DNA from: Flavobacterium pokkalii
GTDB lineage: Bacteria; Bacteroidota; Bacteroidia; Flavobacteriales; Flavobacteriaceae
Assembly: GCF_014596575.1 (NCBI RefSeq)
Contig: NZ_NASZ01000001.1
Coordinates: 62,001 to 126,000, forward strand
Length of the DNA: 64,000 bases
Direction: 5' to 3'
Positions 27,199-35,982 of this stretch are shown here, piece after piece. Numbering within the stretch: position 1 is the stretch's first letter; every line of letters starts with the position of its first letter. The translations under genes and the position numbers were made by a program. The notes under the pieces were generated by a model. The model did no database searches, was not told where the DNA came from, and saw only the letters and a program-made list of their open reading frames with translations.

Positions 27199-27238
27199 GG
27201 TTCGAATCCGTCCCGATAGCTATCGGGAGATGCCTCAA
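27199..27238 (+). repeat. Partial copy of the tRNA-Cys 3' end split by a palindrome
   Basis: GGTTCGAATCCG (27199-27210) repeats 27110-27121 of the tRNA, and GATGCCTCAA (27229-27238) repeats 27125-27134. Between them stands the perfect 18-bp palindrome TCCCGATAGCTATCGGGA (27211-27228). It looks like a degraded second copy of the tRNA 3' end, as left by integration or duplication, with a palindrome inserted. Confidence 0.75.
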
Positions 27239-27242
27239 GAAC

Positions 27243-27268
27243 CTCTAAAGTAATTTAGAGTTTTTTTT
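27243..27268 (+). terminator. Second terminator downstream of tRNA-Cys
   Basis: A hairpin of CTCTAAA with TTTAGAG and loop of 4, then eight T. It follows the partial tRNA copy, as if it once ended a second transcript. Confidence 0.75.
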
Positions 27269-27294
27269 GCTAATTGTACCACAATATTGTCTTA

Positions 27295-27367
27295 TCATTG
27301 CGAGCGTAGCGAAGCAATCTCATTTATTTTCTCTCGTTATAAGATTGCTTCGCTACGCTCGCAATGA
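27295..27367. repeat. Perfect inverted repeat, 26-bp arms (REP/MITE-like)
   Basis: Arms at 27295-27320 and 27342-27367 are perfect inverted copies, with a 21-nt loop. The arm core GCGAGCGTAGCGAAGCAATC is related to the repeat at 9428-9500. There is no ORF inside. Confidence 0.85.
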
Positions 27368-27377
27368 CACATCTGAG

Positions 27378-27408
27378 TAAAAAAAAACCGCTCATAACGA
27401 ACGGTTTA
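27378..27408 (-). terminator. Terminator after the LysE-type gene
   Basis: Stem AAACCG with CGGTTT across an 11-base loop, with an A run on the plus strand (U run in the minus transcript). Confidence 0.6.
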
Positions 27409-27412
27409 TATT

Positions 27413-28093
27413 TTACTTTTCCATTTTCTCAAAAGCCTGTTTTACCATTTCTTTTTCTTTTGGAAACCAGCCCTGGGTTATTAAAACTATTCCAAAAACC
27501 ATTAAAACCACACTGATTCCTTTTTTAATTCTAAGAATATTTCCGGGAGTCATTTTAGATTGTAATTGTTTGGCTAAAAGAATTTTAACACAATCTACTA
27601 ATAAATAAGTAATGATAACAGTACTAAAAAAAGTCATCATTCTGGAAGTTTGCATGTCTAGTTTAGGACCTACAGAAATAATAACAGCTAACCAAAAACC
27701 TAAAACTCCAATGTTGATAACATTTAAAAAAAGACCTTTTATAAACAATCCAAAGTAATCCTTTCTGATAATTTCATTATCAATTTTCTTAGTATTAATC
27801 TTCTTTTCTTTGTGTAAACTGATGTAGGAAATAATTCCGTAAGCCAGCATTACAATACCTCCAAATATAAAAAGTGCCGGCTTGTCTTTCAAACTTTGAA
27901 TTAGTCTGAAACTCCCTAAATACGCAATTGCAATAAAAATAATGTCGCCTGAAACTACTCCTAAATCAAACGCCAAAGCAGCTCTAAATCCTTTTATAAT
28001 ACTGGTTTCAAGCAGAATAAAAAAAACGGGACCAATCATAAAACTCAGGAAAACTCCCCAAGGAATACCCGATAAAATATCGTTAATCATCAA
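27413..28093 (-). CDS. LysE family translocator
   Basis: A 226-aa inner-membrane exporter of the LysE/RhtB type, with about six membrane helices. The opening block IPWGVFLSFMIGPVFFILLETSIIKG is the family signature (GPxF and the following glycine-rich helix). These proteins export amino acids or related solutes, but the substrate is not predictable. Met2 at 28090 is an alternative start. It is followed by a terminator. Confidence 0.85.
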   Translation of the reverse strand: MMINDILSGIPWGVFLSFMIGPVFFILLETSIIKGFRAALAFDLGVVSGDIIFIAIAYLGSFRLIQSLKDKPALFIFGGIVMLAYGIISYISLHKEKKINTKKIDNEIIRKDYFGLFIKGLFLNVINIGVLGFWLAVIISVGPKLDMQTSRMMTFFSTVIITYLLVDCVKILLAKQLQSKMTPGNILRIKKGISVVLMVFGIVLITQGWFPKEKEMVKQAFEKMEK

Positions 28094-28129
28094 TTTTAGA
28101 ATTTTTTACCGAATAAAAATACATTTTTT

Positions 28130-28813
28130 TTATTCTTTTTCTTCTATTTTTCCTCCTAAAATCGTTTGTTGATTAATTTGTTTCGGTTTTCCATAGATAG
28201 AAATTGTACCTCCGGCTTTTACTTTAGCATCTACTAAAGTGCTGGCATTCACCTCGGCATTACCTCCTGCCGAAACAGTTACAGTTGTTTGTGAAGTATG
28301 TAAATTTTTAGATTTCAAAACTCCTCCGGACATAATTACTACATCCTGATTAGCAGCAGCTCCACTTAATTCTATAACACCTCCGGTAACTGCTTTTACA
28401 TTTACTTTTTGAGCATCCACTTTCAGATTAATAGTAGCGCCTTCTTTGGCATTCAAATTAAAAATAGTTTGTTTAAAAATAGCTTCACTACTTACTGAAG
28501 AACCTTCGCTCGCCATTACATCATCCACATTTTTATAATATAATTTTATCGAAATAGCATCTCCGGATAATAATTTTGGGAAAGGCATTCTTAATTTTAG
28601 TTCTCCGTTGTTGTTAACCACTTCAACTTCTTTTTCTCTTTCTCCGCTTATAAATACTTTATTTTCATTGGAAGCAATCAATTTTACACTCAATTTATCA
28701 TATACTTTTACACTACTAAAATCACCTAAAACTTTGGTAACCTGTGCAAAAGTGGTTTGCGAAATAACGGCAATAGCTACTAATAATACATTTTTTAATT
28801 TCATATTCATCAT
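28130..28813 (-). CDS. Head GIN (DUF2807) domain protein
   Basis: A 227-aa protein with a signal peptide (VLLVAIAVISQTTFAQ, cut after AQ) and a DUF2807 domain, which forms a right-handed beta-helix in the periplasm or at the surface. The repeating VKAVTGGVIELSG and VTVSAGGNAEVNA turns fit. The start may instead be Met4 (28804). It begins 2 bp after the RNase R stop, suggesting one transcript. Function unknown. Confidence 0.75.
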   Translation of the reverse strand: MMNMKLKNVLLVAIAVISQTTFAQVTKVLGDFSSVKVYDKLSVKLIASNENKVFISGEREKEVEVVNNNGELKLRMPFPKLLSGDAISIKLYYKNVDDVMASEGSSVSSEAIFKQTIFNLNAKEGATINLKVDAQKVNVKAVTGGVIELSGAAANQDVVIMSGGVLKSKNLHTSQTTVTVSAGGNAEVNASTLVDAKVKAGGTISIYGKPKQINQQTILGGKIEEKE

Positions 28814-28815
28814 CC

Positions 28816-31008
28816 TTAATTTTCTGTTTCTTCTGATCTTCTTAAATAATTAAAATCCAATTGTTTTTTAACCAAATCGGCATTTTTTACCTTAACGTAA
28901 ATTTCGTCTCCTAATTGTAATAATCTGTTGGAAGTCGCTCCTACCAAGGCATATTGTTTTTCATCAAAGGTGTAATAATCTTCTTTTATATCTCTGATTC
29001 TAACCATTCCTTCGCATTTATTTTCAATAATTTCCACATAAATTCCCCATTCAGTCACACCAGAAATCACACCCAAAAACTCCTGATCCTGATGATCTTG
29101 CATGTATTTTACCTGCATGTATTTGATAGAATCTCTTTCGGCATTGGTAGCCAAACCTTCCATAGTAGAGCAATGCAAACACTTTTCTTCAAACAATTCT
29201 TCATCAGCCGATTTTCCACCATCTAGATAATATTGTAACAAACGATGTACCATAACGTCTGGATAACGACGAATAGGCGAAGTAAAATGCGAATAATAAT
29301 CGAATGCTAAACCGTAATGACCAATATTTTCCGTTGAATATTTAGCCTTACTCATACTTCGAATAGCCAAGGTATCAATCAAATTTTGTTCTTTTTTACC
29401 CGCTACATCTTCCATCAACTTGTTCAATGATTTCGAAATATCACCCGGATTACGGAAATCAATTTTATAACCAAACTTAGCAATCACATTTTGCATTGCA
29501 ATCAGCTTGTCTTCATTAGGTTCGTCGTGAATACGATACACAAAAGTTTTCTTTTGTTTTCCAATAAATTCAGCTACTCTCCTATTGGCTAATAACATAA
29601 ATTCTTCAATTAAATGATTGGCATCTTTAGATATTTTAAAATATACACCTTCTGGTTCTCCATCGGCATCCAAGTTAAATTTCACTTCTACTTTATCAAA
29701 AGAAATAGCACCTTCGTTCATTCTCTTTCTACGTAAAATTTTAGCTAATTCATCCAATTTTAGCGTTGCTGAGACAATATCTGCAGGAACTTGATATTCG
29801 CTACCCGTTAATGAAATTTCAGCCGGAATTACATCGTTTTTGGTCTCAATGATATATTGGGCTTCTTCGTAGGCAAATCGTTGATCCGAATAAATTACTG
29901 TTCGTCCAAACCATTGATTGATAACCTGACTTTTTTCATTGATTTCAAAAACTGCCGAAAAAGTATATTTTTCTTCCTGAGGTCTTAACGAACAGGCAAA
30001 ATTTGACAAAACTTCAGGCAACATAGGCACTACTCTATCCACTAAATAAACCGAAGTTGCTCTTTGATACGCTTCATCATCCAGAATCGTTCCTTCTTCT
30101 AAATAATGCGAAACATCAGCAATATGAATTCCGATTTCGTAATGACCATTTTCTAATTTTTTAAACGAAAGTGCATCATCAAAATCTTTTGCATCTTTTG
30201 GATCGATGGTAAAAGTCAAAGTATCTCGCATATCGCGACGCTTGGCAATTTCTTCATCACTAATTGAAGTATCAATTTTTTGAGCATAAGTTTCCACTTC
30301 AATTGGAAATTCAGCTGGTAAACCATATTCGGCCAAAATGGCGTGAATCTCCGTATCGTGTTCGCCTGGTCTTCCTAAAACTTTGACTACTTTACCAAAA
30401 GGACTATCTGCTCTTTTGGGCCAATCTTCGATATGAACCAAAACCACATCTCCGTTTTGAGCATCTTCTATTTTATCTTTTGGAATAAAAATATCCGTGT
30501 ACATTTTCGGATTGGCAGTCGAAACAAAAGCAAAGTTTTTTTGGATGTCAATAACTCCAACAAAATCAGTTTTAGCTCTTTCAATAATTTCAACTACTTC
30601 ACCTTCAGGACGTTTTCCTTTCCTTCTGTTATAAATATAAACCTTAACTCTGTCTTTATCTAAAGCACGATTCAAATTATTCGTTGGAATAAAAATATCT
30701 TCTTCAAAATCCTCACAAATAAAATAAGCCGTTTTACGACTGGTCATATCTATAGTTCCTTCGTAATAATCCTGACTAATCGCTTTGATTAAATATTTTC
30801 CCGGTTCGGTTTCAGTGATTTTTTTGGCAGCAGCCAATAATTTTAAATCTTTTATAATCTGATTTCTGCTTTGGGTATCATCTTTGTCCAAAATAGCCGC
30901 TATCTGCTTATAATTAAAAGCTTTATTAGCACTTTTAGACAATATTTTTATAATTTTATCAGAGAAATTTTTCTCTTTCTTGGCAGGCTTTCTTAATCTT
31001 TTTCCCAT
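28816..31008 (-). CDS. rnr: Ribonuclease R
   Basis: RNase R is a processive 3'-5' exoribonuclease that degrades structured RNA. The 730-aa protein has an N-terminal helix-turn-helix and cold-shock OB domains, the RNB catalytic domain with DPKDAKDFDDALSF (about 262-275), and a C-terminal S1 domain (ISGVTEWGIYVEII). Motifs are intact. It is the last minus-strand gene before the probable replication origin and is divergent from DUF2007. Confidence 0.94.
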   Translation of the reverse strand: MGKRLRKPAKKEKNFSDKIIKILSKSANKAFNYKQIAAILDKDDTQSRNQIIKDLKLLAAAKKITETEPGKYLIKAISQDYYEGTIDMTSRKTAYFICEDFEEDIFIPTNNLNRALDKDRVKVYIYNRRKGKRPEGEVVEIIERAKTDFVGVIDIQKNFAFVSTANPKMYTDIFIPKDKIEDAQNGDVVLVHIEDWPKRADSPFGKVVKVLGRPGEHDTEIHAILAEYGLPAEFPIEVETYAQKIDTSISDEEIAKRRDMRDTLTFTIDPKDAKDFDDALSFKKLENGHYEIGIHIADVSHYLEEGTILDDEAYQRATSVYLVDRVVPMLPEVLSNFACSLRPQEEKYTFSAVFEINEKSQVINQWFGRTVIYSDQRFAYEEAQYIIETKNDVIPAEISLTGSEYQVPADIVSATLKLDELAKILRRKRMNEGAISFDKVEVKFNLDADGEPEGVYFKISKDANHLIEEFMLLANRRVAEFIGKQKKTFVYRIHDEPNEDKLIAMQNVIAKFGYKIDFRNPGDISKSLNKLMEDVAGKKEQNLIDTLAIRSMSKAKYSTENIGHYGLAFDYYSHFTSPIRRYPDVMVHRLLQYYLDGGKSADEELFEEKCLHCSTMEGLATNAERDSIKYMQVKYMQDHQDQEFLGVISGVTEWGIYVEIIENKCEGMVRIRDIKEDYYTFDEKQYALVGATSNRLLQLGDEIYVKVKNADLVKKQLDFNYLRRSEETEN

Positions 31009-31125
31009 ACGTCTTTTCTTAAAAGTCGAAAATTACGAAATAGTTAGCCAGTTCTAAAGAAAAGAGTCAGTTTTAAATAAAATATAACCTAATACAATAG
31101 TTCCAACTTTGTAAAACAATTTAAT

Positions 31126-31365
31126 ATGGAAGCTTTTATCACTATCGCTACTTTTGATTACATCCATGAAATAGAAATCCTGAAACACCGTTTAGATCAG
31201 GAAGGATTACAATACTATTTTGAAAACGAAATCATGTCTTCCATTGCTCCCATGTATTCAACAGCTCTTGGCGGAATCAAATTGAAAATTCATCCTAACG
31301 ATTTTGAAACCGTTAAAAGCATTCTTCAGGAATTGAAATACAATAACAATCTAAAAATTGTTTAA
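31126..31365 (+). CDS. DUF2007 putative signal-transducing protein
   Basis: A 79-aa protein of the DUF2007 type: FDYIHEIEILKHRLDQEGL and the C-terminal LKIHPNDFETVKSILQEL are as in the family, which forms a small alpha/beta domain possibly binding PII-like ligands. Function unknown. It is the first plus-strand gene at the strand switch. Confidence 0.8.
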   Translation: MEAFITIATFDYIHEIEILKHRLDQEGLQYYFENEIMSSIAPMYSTALGGIKLKIHPNDFETVKSILQELKYNNNLKIV

Positions 31366-32034
31366 GCTTTCAAAGTTGTCAACACATACTATTATAATAA
31401 AAAAGAAATTTTAAAATTTTAAAAAATATTTATTGTTATTATTGTTTGTTAATAGTTGGAATAATTTTTTTAGAAATTGTTTTTAAATGAAGTTTTTCCT
31501 TGTTATCAAGAGTTATTAACATAGTTATTTTAGGTTAAATATTTAATTTTAAAGTCTTTTTGAAATATAATTAACAACCGTTGATAAACTAAAATCATTT
31601 TAAAATGTAAATAAGTTCATTATTAATAATTGTTGATAACCTCAATTTCGAATATGAATAACTATTCTAAAAATTCCCGAAACTTTACTTGGAAAATTAA
31701 GTTCAGTTTTTGATTATAAATTTTTTCTTTTCAAGCAAAAAAAACTTCTAATTTTCTTTCTATACTTATTAACATTTTATGTTAAATTAAAGTTATTTGA
31801 AAATCAGCTAATTATGAATTGCTATTAACAACGTAAAATTTTAACAAATTAATTATAGGATACTAATTGATTTACAGCATTTTATCAATTATTAAAAATG
31901 TTGATAAACCACTTATACCATTCATTTTAAGATAATTATATATCAAATTAAAAAACAATAGTTTTTCCTTTTTTAAAAAAGAATGAAATACAATTAGTTT
32001 TGGTAAATTTGCAGCAAAATTAAATAGATATACA
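31366..32034. other. Probable replication origin oriC
   Basis: A 669-bp stretch without ORFs, extremely AT-rich. DnaA-box-like motifs: TGTTGATAA at 31631-31639 and 31899-31907 (both exact), CGTTGATAA at 31579-31587, and TTATCAAGA at 31503-31511. TGTTGATAA differs from the classic TGTGGATAA at one base. Genes on both sides point away (minus left, plus right). Three parS-like sites lie 16-18 kb to the left. dnaA itself is not in the window. The rpiB promoter also lies here (TAAATTTG at 32004-32011). A regulatory region without origin function remains possible. Confidence 0.72.
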
Positions 32035-32466
32035 ATGAAAATTTCAATTGGAAACGATCACGCAGGTCCTGAATATAAAAAAGCTATCGTTAAATGGTTA
32101 GAAGCTAAAGGATATGAAGTAACTAATTATGGAACCGATACAGAAGCATCTGTGGATTATCCTGATTTTGGTCATCCGGTTGCAACAGATGTTGAAGAAG
32201 GGAAAGCCGATTTTGGAATTGTAATTTGCGGAAGCGGAAATGGAATTGCCATGACTGTTAATAAACATGCAGGAGTAAGAGCAGGATTGTGTTGGACTAA
32301 AGAAATTGCTTATTTAACACGTTTACACAATGATGCTAATGTATTGAGTATTCCGGCGCGTTATACTTCTATTCAACAGGCAGTTGAAATTGTTGAGACT
32401 TTCTTAGAAACTGCTTTTGAAGGTGGAAGACATCAAAACAGAGTAAATAAAATTGCTTGTCAATAA
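32035..32466 (+). CDS. rpiB: Ribose 5-phosphate isomerase B
   Basis: RpiB interconverts ribose 5-phosphate and ribulose 5-phosphate in the pentose phosphate pathway. The 143-aa protein begins with ISIGNDHAGPEYK; the catalytic cysteine is in VICGSGNGIAM (about 64-74); HNDANVLSIPARYTS is in the C-terminal part. It is the first gene to the right of the probable origin and ends at a hairpin. Confidence 0.94.
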   Translation: MKISIGNDHAGPEYKKAIVKWLEAKGYEVTNYGTDTEASVDYPDFGHPVATDVEEGKADFGIVICGSGNGIAMTVNKHAGVRAGLCWTKEIAYLTRLHNDANVLSIPARYTSIQQAVEIVETFLETAFEGGRHQNRVNKIACQ

Positions 32467-32508
32467 GTCAAAAAAAAATTAGTGGTGCTACGCACTAAAA
32501 TATAGCAC

Positions 32509-32537
32509 AAAGCTCGGTTATTCACCGGGCTTTTTTT
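32509..32537. terminator. Terminator between rpiB and the DUF1294 gene
   Basis: Stem AGCTCGG with CCGGGCT (one G-T pair), loop of 7, then a run of seven T on the plus strand. Confidence 0.75.
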
Positions 32538-32799
32538 ATTGGTTGTAGAAGTAATATGTGATTAACATTTGGAGTACTACAATTCCAAAAAATTGTAATA
32601 AATAAGAAGTTTTAGTTGTTTTATGTCTGAAAATCAACATAGCCAATCCACTTCCAACAGTTCCGCCAAAGAAAACAATTCCTAATAATCTTCGCTCCGG
32701 AATTCTTCTTTTTCCCTTTATAGCCTGTCTTTTGTCATAAGCAATTTGGAAAAATCCAAAAATGTTAACAATCCAAAAATAGTAGAATAAAATAGTCAT
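32536..32799 (-). CDS. DUF1294 membrane protein
   Basis: An 87-aa protein with three membrane helices, of the DUF1294 type. The middle signature YDKRQAIKGKRRIPERRLL and GTVGSGLAMLIFRHKTTKTSY is characteristic. Function unknown. It lies convergently after rpiB. Confidence 0.85.
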   Translation of the reverse strand: MTILFYYFWIVNIFGFFQIAYDKRQAIKGKRRIPERRLLGIVFFGGTVGSGLAMLIFRHKTTKTSYLLQFFGIVVLQMLITYYFYNQ

Positions 32800-32853
32800 G
32801 AAGCTTTAATTAAGCTTCAAAGATATTATTTTAGCTTTCTGAAAAAAATTACA

Positions 32854-34977
32854 ATGACCAATATACAATTCATCGCCAAAACTGTTCCAACAGCAGCCAT
32901 AAACATTCAGAATACGGTTCAACTATTAGAAGAAGATTGCACCATTCCGTTTATTTCCCGTTATCGAAAAGACAAAACAGGTAATTTGGATGAAACTCAG
33001 ATTGAGCAAATAGCCAAATTAAATAAGGAATACGAAACTATCGTAAAACGAAAAGAAGCCATTCTTAAATCCATAGAAGAACAAAAAGCTTTAACGCCCG
33101 ATTTAGAGAAAAAAATCGTTCAAAGTTTTGATTTGCAGGAATTGGAAGATTTTTATTTGCCTTTCAAAAAGAAGAAAAAAACAAAGGCAGATGTAGCTCG
33201 TGAAAACGGATTGGAACCTTTGGCAAATATTATCATGGCGCAAAACAATGATGATGTTGATTTTTTGGCCACTAAATATTTGAATGAAAATGTAATCAAT
33301 GAAGACGCTGCTTTACAGGGTGCAAGAGATATTATAGCCGAATGGATTAACGAAAACATCTTTGTTCGCAAACAATTAAGACGATTGTACCAACGAAAAG
33401 CGACAATCACTACCAAAGTGGTGAAATCTAAAAAAGAGGAGGAGGGAGCTCAAAAATTTAATCAGTATTTTGATTGGTCGGAACCCATTTCAAAAGCGCC
33501 TTCACACCGTTTATTGGCCATGTTGCGTGCCGAAAATGAAGGTTTTATCAAGTTTAAGATCGAAGCTGATTTGGACGAGGTTTATGATATTATTGACGAA
33601 TTAGTTTTGAAAGCACAAAGTCCAGCCACGCCTCATGTGCAATTAGCCATTGAAGATAGTTACAAACGTTTGTTGCAACCCGCTATTGCAAATGAAACTT
33701 TGCAGGAAGCCAAAGCTAAGGCAGATGCGAATTCGATTCAGGTTTTTGCTTCCAATTTAAGTCAGTTGTTGCTGGCGCCACCTTTGGGAGAAAAACGAAT
33801 TTTGGCTATAGATCCCGGTTTTAGAAGTGGTTGTAAAGTTGTCTGTCTGGACGAAAAAGGCGATCTGTTATACAATGAAACCATTTATCCGCATGCGCCA
33901 CAAAATGAAACAGCAATGGCGATGAAAAAGATCCGTTCGATGGTGAATGCTTATAATATCGAAGCGATTTCTATTGGCAACGGAACTGCTTCCCGCGAAA
34001 CCGAATTTTTTATTAAAAAAATAGCTTTTGATAAACCAATTCAGGTTTTTGTAGTTTCGGAAGCCGGTGCTTCGGTGTATTCGGCATCTAAAATTGCCCG
34101 CGAAGAATTTCCTAATTATGATGTAACGGTACGTGGTTCAGTATCAATCGGACGTCGTTTGAGCGATCCTTTGGCCGAATTGGTAAAAATTGATCCTAAA
34201 GCTATTGGCGTAGGCCAATACCAGCATGATGTGGATCAAAGCAAGTTAAAAGAAGAATTGGATAATACGGTGATTCGTTGCGTGAATTCGGTGGGAATTA
34301 ACATTAATACGGCGAGTAAACATTTGCTAAGTTATGTAAGTGGAATAGGGGAGAAATTGGCCGAAAATATTGTGCAATACCGTTCTGAAAACGGTGCATT
34401 TCAAGATAGAAAACAATTGAAAAAAGTACCTCGTTTGGGTGAAAAAGCCTTTCAACAAGGTGCCGCTTTTATTCGGATTAAAGAAGGAAAAAATCCTTTG
34501 GACAACTCGGCGGTACATCCGGAAGCTTATGAAATTGTCGAAAAAATGGCAAAGGATTTAAAAATTTCGGTTAATGATTTAATTGGTAATAAAGAAAAAA
34601 CAGCGCTGATTAAAGCTGAAAATTATACCAATGAAACCATTGGGATTTTGGGGATTAAGGACATTATTAAGGAATTGGAAAAACCGGGATTAGATCCTCG
34701 AAAAGCGGCCAAAATCTTTGAATTTGATCCGAATGTAAAAACGATTAAAGACCTCAAAACCGGAATGGTTTTACCGGGAATTGTTAATAATATTACCAAT
34801 TTTGGTTGTTTTGTAGATTTAGGAATTAAGGAAAGCGGTTTGGTGCATATTTCTCAATTGAAAGCCGGATTTGTGAGTGATGTCAACGAAGTAGTGAAAT
34901 TACACCAACAAGTTCAAGTAAAAGTAACAGAAGTGGATGAGGACAGAAAACGCATTCAGTTGACGATGATTTTGTAA
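32854..34977 (+). CDS. tex: Tex family RNA-binding protein
   Basis: Tex is a conserved transcription-associated protein that binds nucleic acid. The 707-aa protein has the Tex N-terminal helical region, a YqgF-type RNase H-like domain (ILAIDPGFRSGCKVVCLDE), helix-hairpin-helix elements (ISGIGEKLAENIVQYRS) and an S1 domain at the end (LPGIVNNITNFGCFVDLGIK). It is single, with terminators on both ends. Confidence 0.94.
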   Translation: MTNIQFIAKTVPTAAINIQNTVQLLEEDCTIPFISRYRKDKTGNLDETQIEQIAKLNKEYETIVKRKEAILKSIEEQKALTPDLEKKIVQSFDLQELEDFYLPFKKKKKTKADVARENGLEPLANIIMAQNNDDVDFLATKYLNENVINEDAALQGARDIIAEWINENIFVRKQLRRLYQRKATITTKVVKSKKEEEGAQKFNQYFDWSEPISKAPSHRLLAMLRAENEGFIKFKIEADLDEVYDIIDELVLKAQSPATPHVQLAIEDSYKRLLQPAIANETLQEAKAKADANSIQVFASNLSQLLLAPPLGEKRILAIDPGFRSGCKVVCLDEKGDLLYNETIYPHAPQNETAMAMKKIRSMVNAYNIEAISIGNGTASRETEFFIKKIAFDKPIQVFVVSEAGASVYSASKIAREEFPNYDVTVRGSVSIGRRLSDPLAELVKIDPKAIGVGQYQHDVDQSKLKEELDNTVIRCVNSVGININTASKHLLSYVSGIGEKLAENIVQYRSENGAFQDRKQLKKVPRLGEKAFQQGAAFIRIKEGKNPLDNSAVHPEAYEIVEKMAKDLKISVNDLIGNKEKTALIKAENYTNETIGILGIKDIIKELEKPGLDPRKAAKIFEFDPNVKTIKDLKTGMVLPGIVNNITNFGCFVDLGIKESGLVHISQLKAGFVSDVNEVVKLHQQVQVKVTEVDEDRKRIQLTMIL

Positions 34978-34989
34978 ACAAGCATAAAA

Positions 34990-35032
34990 AAAAAACCTGA
35001 TTCAAATTAATACAATTTGAATCAGGTTTTTG
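34990..35032. terminator. Bidirectional terminator between tex and tatA
   Basis: A perfect 17-bp stem (34992-35008 with 35014-35030, loop AATAC) bordered by A and T runs between convergent genes. Confidence 0.9.
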
Positions 35033-35051
35033 AATAAAAAAATAGCATTTT

Positions 35052-35228
35052 TTATTTCGTTTCTTCTTCTTTTTTATCAGCCGGTTGTTGATCGTCTTTT
35101 GCGGCGTTTTTGAATTCTTTAATTCCACTACCAAGACCTTTCATTAATTCCGGAATTTTTTTACCTCCAAAAAGTAATAAAACAACTGCTATTATAACAA
35201 GGATTTCCGGTAAACCTAATCTTCCCAT
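35052..35228 (-). CDS. tatA: Sec-independent translocase subunit TatA
   Basis: A 58-aa TatA/E type protein: [20 protein letters not shown] is the single membrane helix, followed by the [20 protein letters not shown] amphipathic helix and a charged tail (DKKEEETK). TatA forms the pore ring for folded, twin-arginine proteins. The gene runs convergently with tex. TatB and TatC genes are not near. Confidence 0.9.
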   Translation of the reverse strand: MGRLGLPEILVIIAVVLLLFGGKKIPELMKGLGSGIKEFKNAAKDDQQPADKKEEETK

Positions 35229-35439
35229 GATTGTAAAATTTATGCCGAAGCAAATTTGTAATTAAAACTAGCTACAAAGATATATAGAATATATTAACGG
35301 GGATTCATTTTTACGCAATTATTTAATTTTTATTAAGTTAAAAATTGTCTAATTTTTTTAGGGAGTTTATATTGATAAGCAAATGCTGTCAAAGCACAAG
35401 GATTGACATTAATTAGTATATTTGTGAAAAAGCAAAAGC

Positions 35440-35940
35440 ATGTCGGAAAAAAGGATAAAAAGAAAAAAACTGCACAAAAAACTCTTCACCAAAAACCGTT
35501 TGGTTATTTTGAATGAGGATACTTTTGAAGAAACTTTTTCTTTAAGATTAACTTTGATGAATGTCTTTGTAGTTGCGTCATTAGGGGCAATTTTCCTGAT
35601 TGCAGTCACTACTTTTATCATTGCTTTTACACCCTTACGCGAATTTATCCCCGGTTATTCTTCTACCCAATTAAAAAAAGATGCCACCGAATTAGCTTTA
35701 AAATCCGATTCCTTAACCGCTATTTTAAAGAAAAATCAGGCGTATATTTCTTCGATTCAAAAAGTATTGACGGGAGAATTAGACTATGCTAAATTTAATA
35801 AAGATTCTATCTTGGCTGCTCCGACTGATACGGTTCCAAAAAAAGATTTATCCGCCTCTGAAGCCGAATTAGAATTAAGAGCGGAAGTAGAAAAAGAAGA
35901 TAAAAAAGCACAACAAACTCCTGTAAAAAAGAAGAAATAG
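35440..35940 (+). CDS. Conserved membrane protein with M23-peptidase-like N-terminal part
   Basis: A 166-aa protein with a very basic N-terminus (KRKKLHKKLFTKNRL), one membrane helix at about 42-64, then a coiled region and a Lys-rich tail. The block FTKNRLVILNEDTFEETFSLRLTL is one I know from the N-terminus of flavobacterial M23 endopeptidase-like proteins, but no M23 domain follows. It may be an orphan membrane anchor. It precedes GH3 by 42 bp and may be cotranscribed. Confidence 0.55.
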   Translation: MSEKRIKRKKLHKKLFTKNRLVILNEDTFEETFSLRLTLMNVFVVASLGAIFLIAVTTFIIAFTPLREFIPGYSSTQLKKDATELALKSDSLTAILKKNQAYISSIQKVLTGELDYAKFNKDSILAAPTDTVPKKDLSASEAELELRAEVEKEDKKAQQTPVKKKK

Positions 35941-35982
35941 TATTTATTCTATTTTTCTTCAAATTAAATCAGTAAGTACAAA

